From Physcia stellaris (taxonomy: Eukaryota > Ascomycota > Lecanoromycetes > Caliciales > Physciaceae), in contig JABSSW010000001.1 in assembly GCA_018902385.1 (NCBI GenBank), positions 930,001-994,000 of the forward strand: a DNA stretch of 64,000 nt. The letters run 5' to 3'. This document shows, piece by piece, positions 1 through 14,564 of the stretch (within the stretch, counting starts at the first letter, position 1; each line of letters begins with the position of its first letter). The notes beneath the pieces are model-generated. The model did not search any database. It was given only the letters and a program-made list of their open reading frames with translations, and was not told where the DNA came from. The position numbers and the translations under genes are program-made.

Positions 1-2645
1 ATTGTTGACGAAAAATAAATTGACAACGAATAATAAAAAATAAAAAAATTGAATCGAAAAAAAAAAAAATGAATTGAAAACGAAAAAAATTGAACAAATA
101 AAAAATCGTCGTTATTTCGAAATTCGCACAACGATATTAACGTTAATATAATTGATATTTTGAATCGTTTTCGCAAAATATCGATTTTTCGAAAAATTTG
201 AAAATGCGTTGATCGTTTTTATAATTCGTTATGTTAATTTTTAATACAAATCGTTAAATTAAAATTTTTTTTATTTATTTGATGATAATTTATTTTGATT
301 TAATTTAATAAAAAATTGCAAAAATAAAATTTAAAAATATATTTCGAAAATCGAATTATTTTTCAAAAACGAAAAATCGTTCGTTGATTTTTGACATTTT
401 TTAATTTATATAATTCGATTAATTTATCGAATTTCAATTCAAATTCAAATATTTTTTTTTAATATTTGTACAAATTTATTAAATTTCAAATGTTTTATCG
501 TGATTTTCAAAAAAAATTTGAAAAAATTTGATTTTTTGATCGATTCATTTCGTTATAACAATTTTTTTTCGAAAAAAATGTAATTGCATCGAAAACGACA
601 AATGAATCGAAATTTTATGATAAAATTATTTTTTCATGATTTTTTGAAATTATTAAATTTGAATAACGTTTTTTTTTTACAATTGTTGTTGAAAATTCAA
701 TAAAACAAATATGTTTTTTTTTATGCGAAATCAACGTTTTCGAATATTGTAAAATATTTTTTTTGATTGTAACAAAAATCGATTGCAATTTTTTTTTTTG
801 ATATTGACATGATTAAATTTGTTTTTTAATATTATTTTTTTTTTTTTCAAAAAAACGTATATTATTTTGTAAATTTTTTCGTTTATTTTTAAATCAATAC
901 GAATTTGATTATTTGTTCAATAATTCACGTTCAGTTTTTTTCAAATTTTTTCACGAAAAACATTGAAAATAATCATTGTGATCGATATTTTCGACATGTA
1001 ATTCGTATTCGCACGAACGCGTTAAACAAATAATTAAACAAATAATTGATGTATGAATTTGCGAATGATATCGAATTTGATCGTCGAATTGCGTGTTGTG
1101 TAACAATGCAATAAATTTTTTTTCGAATTCGAAATATTGATATATTTGTATAACGATTAAATGAAAATCGACGAATATAAAAATGAAATGCAACGATATT
1201 CATGCAATCGTCAAAAAAAATTAAATGAAATCGATTAAACGCGATTAATCGCGTTCGATTGAATTAATTTCAATCAAATTGTTTCAATTTTTAATTCGAT
1301 CGTTAAATCGTGTTAAAATGAAAAAAATTATTTTAATCGTTAACGTGTTTTATGCGATTAAATTCATTTCGTTTAACGTTTGTATCGTTTAACGTTAAAA
1401 ACAATTTGTTGTTTTTTTTGAAACATTTGTATCATTAATATGTTTTGACGTATCGTGATAATTCGCGAATTCGTTATTTTGTTATAAAAACGATTACATG
1501 TTTCAAATGTTTTAATTTTTAAAAAATATCAATCAAATCACAAATTTTATTTACAAATTCAATTTACATATTCATTAATATTTTCAATTTTCAATTTTCG
1601 AATTATGAATATTTTTTTGATTTATCACAATGTTTTTTTTTTAATTTTTAACAATGAAATTTTTTGATGTTATTCAACAAAATTCATTCGAAATTTGACA
1701 TGAAATTTATAAACATATCAATTATCAACGTTCATATCAACATTTCGAATTTATCGATTATTGAACGATATTCAATGTCAATTCGAAATAATTGATTCGT
1801 CGTCAATGATTTTTGTTTCAATCATTTTTTTTTTCAATTTTTGTGTAAACGTTTCGTCGAAATCGATCGAATTGCGAATTCGAATATCAATTTTGATTGA
1901 TCGATACAAATATCAAACGATTTTATTTTTTTTCAATATCATTCGAATCAAATGTTCAATGACAACGAAAAAAAAAAAATTGTATTTCGATATTTTTATC
2001 AAATTCAAATCGTCAATATTATAAAAAAAATGAAAATCAAATGTCGCGACAATTTTGAACGATTCGATTAAAATTCGTATCAATAAATTGAAACAAAAAT
2101 TGAAAAAAAAAAACGTGAACAAATTCGAAAATGACGTTAACGAACGATTATTGTTCAAACAAATTCGAATCATAATTTTTTCGAAATCACAATTCGTGAC
2201 AACATTTCGATCGATTCGAATGTTATTGTCATGAATACAATTGTTATGAAAAAATAAATGTGATAAAAAAATGAAAGAAATTTTTTTTGTTGTTAAACAT
2301 TAAATATTTGAATCAATCACATATAATTGTAAATCATTGAATCGCGAATTTGATTTGAATAAAATAATAATTATAACATTTTTTGTGAACGCAATTTGAT
2401 GATGTCAATATCAACGACAAAAAACAAAAAATTCGAAATAAATAAACAATTGCGACATTTTTATTCGATACGATTATACGAAAAAAATTCATTATAATAA
2501 CGTTTTTCAACGATAATCATAATGAAATTCATTTACATCAAATCAAATTTGTTTCGATGATTAAATTTTGAATATTTATTTTGTAATTAAAATTATGTTT
2601 CGAAAATTGATGAAACAAATTTTTGAAAAAAACAATTTCGAAAAT

Positions 2646-2841
2646 TGTTGAAAATACAATTTTCGCAAATGTGTTGCAATCAAATTCAATTAATATAATT
2701 TGACGAAAAAAAAACTAATGCGTTTTTGTTGAAATTAATGTTTTGACATTCGCACATTTTTTGTGCTTTCATTTGTATGTAATTTACTAAAACAACGAAA
2801 TTCAAAACAATAAAATGATAATTATTCATGATTTTTTTTCA
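2646..2841 (+). repeat. Left terminal repeat of the zinc-finger element
   Basis: About 195 bases repeated in direct orientation at 5,756-5,949. Differences between the two copies are almost all C/T or G/A, mostly in CpT/ApG context with a minority in CpA context. Confidence 0.7.
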
Positions 2842-5755
2842 ATAGATTATGAAAATCGAATTAACAATTTTCGTTATTACATTTAATATCAATTACAACA
2901 ACAACATGTCAAAACACGTCATAAACAATAATAATTAATCGTACGCAATACAACAATGTACACGCAACAATAATCAATTCAATGAAATATTTAATTTTGT
3001 CAAATCAGAAATCGACTCAATTGCATTGACAATATTTAATATCTTGATACACAATACATTCAATACGTTTTCAATTACATCGATAACATTTATTTACGAA
3101 TTTTTCGAAACAATCAGTTTTCGAATTTTTTACGAATTTTTCGCGAATTCGTTTATTTATCGATTTTATTTTACGAATTCGCGTATTTATTTATCGAATT
3201 TTTACGCGAAATTTATTTATTATTCAATCAAAATGACGATTCGTATTTTTGCGAATTTCGCATTTTTCATTTTCGAATCGTCGTTCGTTTTTCTTTTTTT
3301 TTTTCATTTATTTTTTGCAATTTCAATCAATGACATATTTAAATCAGTCAATAACGCAAAATTTTCGATGAAAATAACGAACAACATCAACAGAATCAAA
3401 CAAGTTAAAAATGCGTTTGATTCGTTCAAACAAAAAAAACGCAAAAAAATTATTTAATACGAAAGCACGAATCGAAAATCAAAAACAAAATAAAACAAAA
3501 AGCGAAAAAATTGTTGAAACAACAGAAAAAAATTCGTTTGATCAAAAAACGAACAAAAAAATATATTTGCAAACGTTGCAAAACGATCAAATTTGACAAC
3601 AACATCAAATTTCACGAACATATTCGCACTCGACACGCGAAAAAGTCGAAATCTGTTCAACAATTTGTTGTTTCATCTGTTTTCGAATCGAAATCTTTTT
3701 CGTCATTTCGATCGATAATTTTCTCATCTTTCTCGTCATCGAAATTTTTATTTCTTTCGATTTTTACATCAGAAAATGTACGCGAACGTTCAGAAAACGT
3801 ATCATTTTTCTCGTCATCGAAATCAATAATCGAGTCACTAGTTATTTTTTCAAATATCTCGTCGATTGCAACATCACGAAAATCGATATTTTGAACAGAA
3901 ATCGTTTCACGATCAGTTGTCGCATCGAAGTTTTTTCGTTTTTCGATTGCGACATTCAAATCGATGTGCAAATTTATGAAAAAATTAACAATCATTTGTT
4001 CGTTTACTTCATCGTTTATTTCGTTTCGAACGTTTACATCATCGAGATTTTATCTTATCGTGAACGATTTGTTTCACATGTTTGTTGAAAAATCGAGTTC
4101 ATTTGATTTGCAACGACATCGAATGAATTCGATTTTTTCGAAAAATTTTGACAAATGCAATCGCGACAACAATTTCAAAAACAAATATAATTTCATACAA
4201 AATCGCATTACGTCATATTTTCATGCGATGAATACATTTGTTTTCAAATCGATCAAATTCGAAACATTTGCATCAATTCACGTCTCGATGAAACATTCGA
4301 TTCGCACGACATTTTCGCGAATTTTTCGATTTTTTTTTTCTTCGATGCGTTTCTTTTTCTCGACATTTTCGCGTTTATTTTCTATTTGCAAACATTGTCA
4401 AAAACGTTTTGTCATTTATCGATTTATTGATTGAATCATGCGAACTGTTTCAAGAATTGAAAACAATGAGATATTCATGAGACAACGTTATTGAAATTTC
4501 GTTTTTCTTCGTTCTACTTTGAAAAAGTATTGATTTTTCTATTTCGAGAAAGTCATTATTTTGAAAAAGTTAACATGTTGTTTGTTTGTTTGTTTGTTCG
4601 CTCATTTCATTCTATTAATCGTTGATCGATCATGATTTGAAAAAGCATAAAAGTTGTTGTTTTAATGAATTCGATATCTCGTCTCTTTCGTTCTATTTCG
4701 ATTTGAAAGAACTTTAGAATTTGTATGCTTTGTTTTATTGTTTAACGAATATGATAGAAATTTATCTTTGTTGTGACTTCGTCTTGATTTAACACGACTG
4801 ATCAACGTTTTTATTTTTTATTATTTTTTGAAACTTCAATCGCTCGATAAATACGAGAGAAAAAGAACGAGTACAGTCGCTAGAATGAACGAAAATCACT
4901 CTATCAGACAATACAACTTCGAAAAAATGTATTGATCAAGACGATTACATTTGCAAATAGTATCGTTTCGAAAAAACGTATTATGCAATCATTACATACT
5001 CGATTTTGCAGAGCAAAAACTCGATCAAGAAGAACAAAAACTCGATCAAGAACTGAAAATATTTGACTTTTTCGCATACTAATCGATCTGATTCTCTGAC
5101 AGAGTTTAGTCAAATCAAAAAAGTTCGAATTTGCATTCTTTGCATCGATGCATGTTTTTCATATCGATTTCTCGATCGTTTTCAGTTTTGCACATCGCAT
5201 TGACATATTTTATGAATTTTTTACAGTCAAATCGCATAGATATCGATTCATTAATGTCGCAAAAAGTATTTGAAAATCTTGAAATTCACAATGATGTTAC
5301 ATGATGTGATTCGCATTCTCGTTCGTCATCGCAGAATTCAGACATAGAATATTTGCTTCTTGATGTATTTTTTATTCAATTTTAGATATCAATTTTCGCA
5401 TCGATGTTTCATTTCATGAAAATTCAAAACACGATCGCAATTTTTTAAATGCTCGATTACACGTTTTACAATTCGATTTTACGTTATATTTGAAATCAAC
5501 AAATTCATTGAATTTCGATTCGTTCGTTTTTGCAATCTTCGCATCGATACATAATTCGACATTGAGAAAATTTGCTCGAAAGTTTCAAACAATACATCGT
5601 TGAAAAAATCACATCGTTGAGAAAGTTTCAGAATTTATCGCTTTGAAAAAACTCTTGATATCAAAATTTACATCGTTGAAAAAGTTTGCACGAAAATTTC
5701 AAACTGAATTCGTTAAAATACAAAACAGAAAACACAAACGATTATTGTGAAAAAA

Positions 5756-5949
5756 TGTTGAAAATACAATTTTCGCAAATGTGTTGCAATCAAATTCAAT
5801 TAATATAATTTGACGAAAAAAAAACTAATGCGTTTTTGTTAAGATTAGTGTTTTGACATTCGCACATTTTTTGTGTTTTCATCTGTATGTAACTTATTAG
5901 AACAACGAAATTCAAAACAATAAAATGATAATCATTCATGATTTTTTCA
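5756..5949 (+). repeat. Right terminal repeat of the zinc-finger element
   Basis: Direct repeat of 2,646-2,841, starting TGTTGAAAAT and ending in TCA. It retains several CT and AG steps that are already lost in parts of the surrounding block. Confidence 0.7.
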
Positions 5950-6120
5950 ATAAAAACGAACATATTTACATATTGCGCGATCGAAACGTCGTCGCGAATG
6001 TAAATCACGTGTTAAAACAAATTTTTTTGTTTAATATTTTGAAATCAATGATTGAACAATGATAACATCATGTCGACAATAATATATGAAACAATAAATT
6101 TTATTCGTTGTTTATTAATT

Positions 6121-6380
6121 TGAATGTAACGTCGATAATAAAATCGTCGACAAAATTAAATGCGAAAATGAAAATGTGACGTCGATAATAAAATCGTCGA
6201 CAAAATTAAATGCGAAAATAAAAATGTGACGTCGATAATAAAATCGTCGACAAAATTAAATGCGAAAATAAAAATGTAACGTCGATAATAAAATCGTCGA
6301 CAAAATCAAATGCGAAAATGAAAATGTAATGTCGATAATAAAATCGTCGACAAAATCAAATGCGAAAATGAAAATGAAAA
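6121..6380. repeat. Minisatellite, five 50-base units
   Basis: The string GTCGATAATA recurs at 6,131, 6,181, 6,231, 6,281 and 6,331, an exact 50-base period. Each unit also contains the short palindrome-like TCGTCGAC. Units differ only by a few G/A or C/T changes in TpG or CpA context. Confidence 0.93.
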
Positions 6381-7452
6381 TATCGACAATCATATCGTTA
6401 ATAACGAATTTTTCGAATTTTTTTTGCAAAAAAATCGTGAAATAATTTTGAATCGTGTCGATTTTTTTTTCATCAACAAAATCATTTTTTGTCATTTTTC
6501 GTCATTGAAAAACGATAAAACGTTAATATCGACAATAATTTTTGTTTCGACGTTAAAAAAACGATTTTTTCGAATTAATTATTATGTCAAAAATTGAAAT
6601 AAAAAATCTATAAAAAAATATTTTCGTTTTCTTTTCGTTTATTATTTTTTTTTCAATCTTGACGAAAAACATCAAATTTATCATTTTTTGTCATTTTTCA
6701 AGAACATTGAATGATTTTCGATAACAAAATTTAATATCGAGAGAAATAATTTTTTTTGACGAAAACGTTGAAAAAAAAAAAATTGCATTTTATTAATTCA
6801 AAATTAATTTCATATATTCAAACAAAGTTTTTTTTTAAAAAAATTGAAATATATGCAATGATAATATTTATATCGTTTTTGTAAAAAAACAATAAATGTC
6901 GAACGACATGATCATTGTTGCGAAAAATGATGTCAAAAAATTAAAAACAACATATAAAACATCGATTTTTGTAATATTGACACAATTCGAAATTTCGAAT
7001 TCGTTTTTGTCATTTACGATCATCAACATCGAATAAATTATTATTAATTCGATATTCGTAAAATATTGTTTCACATGCGATAATGAACAAAAAAATCGAA
7101 TAAAATTTGTTTTTGCAAAACAAAAAATTTACGTTGTTTCGCATTTTTTTATATTTTCGTTAATGAAATATTGAAAATTAAAAAAATTAATACAATTTTT
7201 TTAATATTTTTTGAAATTTCAATTGATTGCATCAATCAATGAAATTTTGATGAATTTTTGTCAATAAAAAAAAATTATTTTCGTTTTTTTTCGTAAAAAT
7301 TATCGTTATCGAACAATAATTCAAAATAATTTCATCGAACAACAATAACGAATTTCGATTCAAATTTCGAAATTTAATTGCATTATTGAATTATACGAAA
7401 CGCATATTTAATAAATACGATATTAAACGATAATTACGATTCAAACGTAATG

Positions 7453-7556
7453 TTATTATCGTTTTGTATATCAAAAAATTCGTGCGAACAATTTGTTGTA
7501 ATAATTATTATCGTTTTGTATATCAAAAAATTCGTGCGAACAATTTGTTGTAATAA
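7453..7556. repeat. Perfect 52-base tandem duplication
   Basis: Bases 7,453-7,504 and 7,505-7,556 are identical by eye. The unit ends TTGTTGTAATAA. It lies in fully hypermutated sequence. Confidence 0.93.
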
Positions 7557-8106
7557 CGAATGTATGCAATTTTTCAATCATTTTTTGACATTTTGAAAAC
7601 AAAAATTCGTTAATCATAAATAAAACATAACGTATTCAAAATGAATTTATTTAATCGTAATTGTTTGAATAATCATATTGACGATTTTGTATTTTGTTTT
7701 GTGAATAAAAATTTTCGTTTGTTTGAAAACATCGAATGTTTGAAAATATCGATCGCATTTTGCATTTTCGTGTTTTAAAAATTTTGTTTGTATCGTTTTG
7801 TTTTCAAAAAAAAATGTTATTGCGTCAAAATATAATTAAATTATCGAAAATAAAATGCAAATATTTTTTGTCAAAAATCGTCGTTGTTTGAATTCATAAA
7901 TGTTTAAATGTAAAACAAAATTATCGTGAATTTTTTAAATGAATAAAAAACGTGTAATTTACAAATAACATAACGAAAATATTTGATTTAAAAAACAAAT
8001 ATGTACATGAAAATCGAATGTCAAAAATAAATTATAAACGTCAAATTTTAAATCGCGTTAATTTTCATGACGATTTTCGTTGATAAAATAAAATTTTATC
8101 GAATTT

Positions 8107-8186
8107 TTTTTCAAAACATGTTCGTAACAACAACAAAAATTTTATTAAAAAATTTTTCAAAACATGTTCGTAACAACAACAAAAAT
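8107..8186. repeat. Short tandem duplication, 46-base period
   Basis: A 34-base string beginning TTTTTCAAAACATGTTCG occurs at 8,107-8,140 and 8,153-8,186. It sits inside an otherwise unrecognised minus-strand open frame (8,556-8,065) that could be a downstream part of the DNA transposon described at 10.1-10.9 kb, but I cannot show that. Confidence 0.85.
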
Positions 8187-10115
8187 AATTGATATTATTA
8201 TTTGACGATTTTCGATCGTATTTGTTTGATTGTTCGAATATCGTTTTGAAAAAAATTTGAATTGTGAAATTTTTGATAATTTTTTTATTCAAAAAAAAAT
8301 TAATATATTTCACGTTTGACATTTTTTCAATGTTTGATACAATATAAATAATACGCACAATGTTCGAAATATTGTAAAAACAATGAAAATTTAAATTCGA
8401 TTTTTTGAATGTGTCGAATATGAAACGTTTTTTTATTTTTATCATATCGTGTATATTATCAATAATATTTTTGTTTCGTTTACGTAATAAATCAATCAAC
8501 ATTTTAATATATTTTTTCGACGAATTTTTTCGCATTATATCGATCAAATTTTTCACGATTAATATGAATTGTAATTGATCAAATTTTTTTTAAAAAAACG
8601 TCGATTGTTTTTTTTGTCGATTGTTTCGAATTTTTATTTTTGAATTTACACGTAATCATATCGACGTTTTTCGTGTTTTTGTCAATTGAAAATCGTTCGA
8701 CATGTATAAATTGTTAAACGATTCATGTCATAATCGATAATATTTAATTTAAATCATGTTGTCAAATTTTTATACATTTGAATTGAATAATGTTTTATTC
8801 ACGAAACATTTTTTTTGTTGTAATTGATTTTTTGACACGATTCGAAACAATTTTTTTTAAATAAACAAAATTAAATTTTTTAATAAATATGAAATTTGAA
8901 TTTGAATCGTTGTTGTAAACGCATAACATCAATTTCGTGAATTATATTTCAATCGTCGAATGATTTGTTGTTCGTTTTTATCAATTATTCATTTTAATTG
9001 TTTTATGTTTTTGCATTTCGTGATTTTTGTTTGTTGTTTATTTTTCGAATTATTCGTTAAATCGATATTTTGAATTTCAACATGATCGTTTGCACGATTT
9101 TGTTTTCACAAATCGTAATTATCGACAATCAAAACGTTTGTTCGACGCGTATTGTTTTGTAACATTTGTTTTTTATAATTTTTCGTTTGTTGATCAATTT
9201 TCACAAAATTTTCAAATGATTCGAATGAATCGTTTTTTCAATTTCGATATTAAAATTTGTCAAAACATCGAATTTTCGAATGAAATGTGAATAATAAATC
9301 AAATTGTGCATTTTGAAAATATTGAAAAATTTTTTTTTTGAAAAAAACGCAATGTTTTTTTGACAATATTAAAAACACAAATAATATTGTATATAATTCA
9401 AATAATGTTATGTATGTAATTCATAATTGTTTCGATATGCGAATGATATTGAAATTATTATCGTTATATTGATTATCATTTTAATGCAAAACAACATTTC
9501 GAATTGTTTTTCGAAAAAAAATTCAAATAAAAAAAAATCATGATAAAAATCATTTGATCAAACAAAAATTATTGACGCATATTGTTTTTTCGAAATTTTT
9601 TTTTTTTGTCATTTTTTTGTATCATTATACGTTTTTCAAATAATAAAATTTTTGTATGATAAAAATGAAACACGCGTTCATGTTTAATTCAATTGTTTCG
9701 TTGTTTCGATTTGAATTCAAATCAATTTTTTTTTTTCGTTTGCGTTTTTTTTGAAAATTTTTTCAAACGTTTGATGTTTTTTTTTTTTGAAATTTCATAT
9801 TGTTTTTAAATTTTTTTTTGTTATTTTTTTGTATCATTATAAATTTTTTTTTACGTTTTTTAAATGATCGTTTTTTTTCGTTTCATTTGAATTTAAAAAA
9901 ATTTGAAATATTCAATTTTTACGTACAAATCGATCATTTTTTTTATCATTTGATATAAAAAATTTGAAAAAATTTTTTGATGCATATTGAACAAATAATA
10001 TTTTCAAACAAAATTATTGATCGATTTGATGTATTCGTGTCGATTTTGATCGTTTTTTTTTTTTTTGTCGTTGTTTTTTGATTTGATTTTTGTTAATTTG
10101 ATGATTACGCATAAA

Positions 10116-10865
10116 TCAATGTTCGTATGAATATAAATTTTCAAATTTTTTATTTAACGTTATACAAATCGAACAATGAAATTTGTTTTTGATATTCGTG
10201 ATCAATGTTTGTTTCGAATAATCGATCGATATATTCATTAAAATCGAATAATATTTTTTAAATTTGTCGTTTGCGCATCGTATCGAAATTTCAAAAATCG
10301 TATATTGTTTCAATGTTGATACGATAACAAAAATTAATTTATCAATTTTTTCGCAAAAAATTGTTAATTTACGACATAACATGATTTTTATAAATTTATA
10401 ATAAAATTTCGTTTTTATATTGTTTTCGTCAATCGATATCGAAATTAAATTCAATAAAATAACGTTTAATCGAAAACGTTGTTTTATAATCGCATCGTTC
10501 AAATTCGTTATAATTATATATATCGATTATAATTGTAACACGTCATTTATGACGTTTAATTTAAATTGATTATTTATCAATTTAATCGATATTATTGTCG
10601 TTTCGACAAACAATTTTTTTTGCACGTATTATTATCAATTTGTTGTGTGCATTTTTGTTTATATTCGAACATCGTCGTTTGTCGCGTGTGTTTCGTTCGA
10701 CGTCGTAATTTCGTATTTACGAATAAACGCATATATTAAATTGTTCGCAAAAAATTCGTGTTTTATGAAAAATTTCAATATTTTAATACAATCGCGATAA
10801 TACAACGAATAACGATTGACGAAAATATTTTCAATCATCGATTTCACGACAAATTTTTTTTTCAT
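10116..10865 (-). mobile_element. Plavaka-like DNA transposase remnant
   Basis: Two minus-strand frames (10,865-10,659 and 10,502-10,116) carry fragments in the order expected of fungal Plavaka transposases (CMC/CACTA group). The first has a stretch ending in LIYAFIRKYE. The second has a run containing ISIDYSKQTLIT followed by a CSIC pair, which resembles the family's block of a short acidic motif, an EQ pair and a downstream CxxC. Another frame upstream on the same strand (11,333-11,022) may be N-terminal and frames at 8,556-8,065 C-terminal, but neither is recognisable. The gene is non-functional: frames are interrupted and all Pro, Gly and Trp codons are gone. No terminal inverted repeats could be located in the AT-rich background. 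The family call rests on recalled motif order, so it is tentative. Confidence 0.5.
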
Positions 10866-12242
10866 TCATTTATCGTTGTAAATATTTTTTTTCAATATGT
10901 TCAACATATTTCATCAATTGATATTATTTTTTATATATACGTGTTTTCACATAAATTTCAATTTTTCGTAAATATAAAATTGATTCATCGTTTTTTAATG
11001 CATTTGTTGTTGTTGAATTATTTAACAAACGCATATGCGCACGATAATTCGAAAAAATAATATAATTTTTTTTATTGTTAAATTTTTGTCGTTTAAATTG
11101 TAATCAATTTTCAATGATTTTTTAATTTTAATATCGATTACGTTTTCATAAATTATGATTTTGATAATCGAATTTTCGACAAATTTTTTGATTTTTTTTT
11201 TGATAAAATTGTCAAAATTTGTATCGTTGATGATTGATTCGATATTGTCGAAATAATTAATATCGATTTTCGATGATTTTTTTATTTGTTTGTTTATTTT
11301 GATAATTTTTTTTACGAAAACGTGATTTTGCAAATGTATGTTTTTTTATCGTTTCATCATTTGCGATTAAAATTGATAATGTTTAACATTTACGCGAATA
11401 AATTGAAAAAAACGCGATTGTTTTTATCGATATAAAAACAATTTCGACAATATTATATTTTTATTTGTTGATTTTAAAATGCAATAATTGAAAAAACGAA
11501 TTCGAAATTTTATGATATTTTTAATTGTGAAAATTTCAATGAAAATCAACACGAAAAAAATGAAAAATTTGAAAAACGAAATTTTGATATTCAATTGAAA
11601 TCAATTGTTCGATAATGAACGATAATTAAAATGATAATAATTGAAAATTCAAATTTCGATACAACGATTTATATTTTGTTTCAAATTGTTAAAAATCAAT
11701 TTCAAATTCGTTTTTAAATACGTTTGTGTTTATTTTGTCAAACAAAAATTTTGAAATGTATTCATGTATCAAAAAATTTATCGATTGTTGTTTCGATGTA
11801 ATGTCGCAATATATGCAAATTGTTTATATAATCAAAAATAATTTGTAATTTTAACGTGTGTTGAATTTGATGTGATTAAATTTCGCATTAATTTAATTAA
11901 TAAACAAATCGTTTTATATTTTTTATTTTATTTTTACATTATTTGTTTGTTGTCGTCGTTGCGAACAAATTTATATCGTCATTGTCAAATTGCAAACGTC
12001 AATTATTCGTCGTAATCGACAATTTCGATAATTCACGAATTGTTGTCAAAAATTCATTCGTTTTGTTTTTTTTCGTCGAATTTTTCAATTTTTTACAAAT
12101 TCAATCGAATAAAAAAAATTTGCAAATTTGTTTTCTCGTTTCAAAAAAAAAACGTCATTTTGTCATTTTCGAAATTGTCACGTTGTCGAAATTTTGTTAA
12201 AAATTCGTGAATTCGCAATCAATGTTGTTTTTTTCATTAAAA

Positions 12243-12493
12243 AATCGAATTGTGTCAAAAATCGCGATTGTTTTATCAATGAAAATTTTTTACATCAAAT
12301 AAACGTTGATGCAAAAATTGTTTAATCAATAAAAAAATTAAAAATTAAAATTTTGATGTTGAAAAAAATTAACACAAAAATTGAAAATTTTATCAAAAAT
12401 TCGATTTGTGTCAAAAATCGCGATTGTTTTATCAATGAAAAATTTTTGTATTAAATAAACGTTGATACAAAAATTGTTTTGATCAATAAAAAA
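12243..12493. repeat. Tandem duplication, about 156-base period
   Basis: A segment of about 93 bases containing TGTGTCAAAAATCGCGATTG starts near 12,243 and again near 12,399. The two copies share their whole length with small differences. Confidence 0.8.
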
Positions 12494-12804
12494 TCAAAAT
12501 ATTTAAACAATAAAAAAAATTAAATTTTAATATTGAAATTTTTTTTTCGCGCGCGTTTTTCGAATCGAATCGAACAACACAAAATTTAATCAAATTTGTC
12601 GTTATTTTGTCGATTTGAATTGCGCGAAAATAAACAAACATTCGAAAACAAAAAATAATTAAAAATGTAAAATGATTCGCGTGCGTGAAAATGTTCGAAA
12701 TTCGCGTTTTCATTGATATGTACATTTATTGTTGAATATTCGATTTTGAAAATCGTTGTTTATCGAAAACGAAAAAATAATTATTGTCGTTAATGTTGTT
12801 TTTT

Positions 12805-12913
12805 GAAAATAAAATAAAACGATGCAACAAATAAATGAAATTTTTAAAAATGATTTTAATTGTCGATGTCGATATTCGAAAATAAAATAAAACGATGCAA
12901 CAAATGAATGAAA
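12805..12913. repeat. Direct repeat, 73-base period
   Basis: A 36-base string ending in GCAACAAA(T/G)... occurs at 12,805-12,840 and 12,878-12,913, differing at one position (A/G). Confidence 0.8.
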
Positions 12914-13080
12914 ACAATCAAAAACAACATTTATTACATTATAAAAACGATTGACGCAATAAATAAAAAATAAAAAACAATGCGACGAAAAAAAAATATC
13001 GCGAATTCGCGAAAATTTTCAAAAAAATACGTTTTTATTTATATCGAATCAAATTCAAAATAAATATTGATGATTTTAAT

Positions 13081-13240
13081 CGTTCAATTCAATCGTTTTA
13101 TTCAACGATCGACGAATAAATATCGCGAATTTTGATCGTTCAATACAATCGTTTTATTCAAAAATCGACGAATAAATATCGCGAATTTTAATCGTTTAAT
13201 ACAATCATTTCGTCGAAATGTCGCAAATAAATATTGATAA
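13081..13240. repeat. Minisatellite, about 56-base units
   Basis: AATCGTTTTATTCA starts at 13,091 and again at 13,147, with a third degenerate unit from about 13,201. Each unit contains ATCGACGAATAAATATCGCG or a close variant. Confidence 0.8.
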
Positions 13241-13640
13241 TATCGTTTCGTTGCGCAAAAAAATTTTTTGTCGAAATTTACAAACGATATCGATGTTATC
13301 GTTCGAATCACGAAAAAAAAAATTGCATTTTAATTGAAATTATGAATTTTGCGCAATGATTTCGTCACGTTTAAAACGTCAAAAAAATAAAAATAAAAAT
13401 TTGTTTCGTAATACACATCAATTAAAAAAAAAATTTGCAAAAAAAAATATCGCGTTGATACACAAACTCGATTTTAAAAATCGTTATATTTTGAAAATAT
13501 TATTACGTCGATTGAATTTTTCAAAATACGATCAAAATTCAATAAATAAATAAATATGAAAAATTGTAAAATTGAATTACTGAAAAAAAATAATATAATT
13601 AATTTTTGAAAATTTGTTTTTGTTTAAAATCAAAAATTTT

Positions 13641-13907
13641 TGTATAATTTGAAATGTAATATATTGATTTATTAATCGTTACAAAACAAATTACGTTTTG
13701 CAATTGTTTTTTATTTATATTTTATTTATTCAATCGTACGAACTCGATAAATTTCGATTGAAAATTTTAATTTATTGAGTTTCGCGTTGATCGAGTTGTA
13801 AAATAATTGAAATTGATTTTTTTCGAAATTATTCGAATTTCAATCATCGAATTGTTTGACGAAATGCGAATCGTATTTTCGAAAATTCTGAATTTTTATT
13901 TTTTACA
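13641..13907 (-). repeat. 3' LTR of the Ty3/gypsy fossil
   Basis: 267 bases, starting TGTATAATTT and ending TTTTACA on the plus strand. Same length and about 95% identical to 21,763-22,029. Confidence 0.88.
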
Positions 13908-14564
13908 TACGTTTTTTTTTAACATCGAAATTTTTTGAAATCAACATGTTAACAAAGATTTTGACGTATTTTGTTTAATTTGTTTTTGCATCGATTTGAA
14001 AAATCATTATAATTATAATTTTCGCATTTCGAAATATTTTGTTTCGAATTCGATAATCAATTTGCGTTAAAAATTTGAAAAAACATTTTTTTGAATAATT
14101 CAAAAAAACATAATTTGATGAATCAATTGTTTGTTGCTTTCATAATCGAATGTTTAATTTCGTATCATTTATAATTTTCGATATAATGATTGACAATTGA
14201 ATTGACAAAAAGTTTTGAATTCAAACATTTTTTCATTTTTTCATTTTTTTATTTCGAATATCAATATCGATATCATGAAAAAATGTGTAACGCGATAAAC
14301 GAAAAATTAATCGCGATCGTAATGATTTCAAAAATTTCATTTGTTTTTTTTTTTATTTCATTTCATATTTTTTATTTATGATGATTTATCAATTCGATCA
14401 AATCGAACAACAATTTTGAAAATATTTTTGACACAATTCAAAAATGCGTCGTAAATTTAAGACAATAAATAATACACAAAATTTTTGAAAAAAACGAAAA
14501 TATGTTAATATGCAATAAATATTTCAATTCATTTTTTCGAATTTTCGATGATTTTTTTTTTATT

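Larger units (their letters stand above)
2646..5949 (+). mobile_element. Fossil LTR-type element with C2H2 zinc-finger reading frame
   Basis: Two direct repeats of about 195 bases, both starting TG and ending CA (2,646-2,841 and 5,756-5,949), bound this 3.3 kb unit. A purine-rich tract lies just before the right repeat, as expected of a polypurine tract in plus orientation. Inside, a decayed reading frame (about 3,030-4,430) carries a C2H2 zinc-finger-like stretch (CKRC, then HIRTRH, near 3,570-3,650) followed by a low-complexity, Ser-rich tail. This arrangement is reminiscent of gag-region proteins of ascomycete retroelements. I see no polymerase, so it may be a non-autonomous derivative. 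It is clearly broken, with many breaks. The 3' third (4,440-5,750) is less mutated than the rest. The family assignment is inference; the flanking repeats are directly visible. Confidence 0.55.
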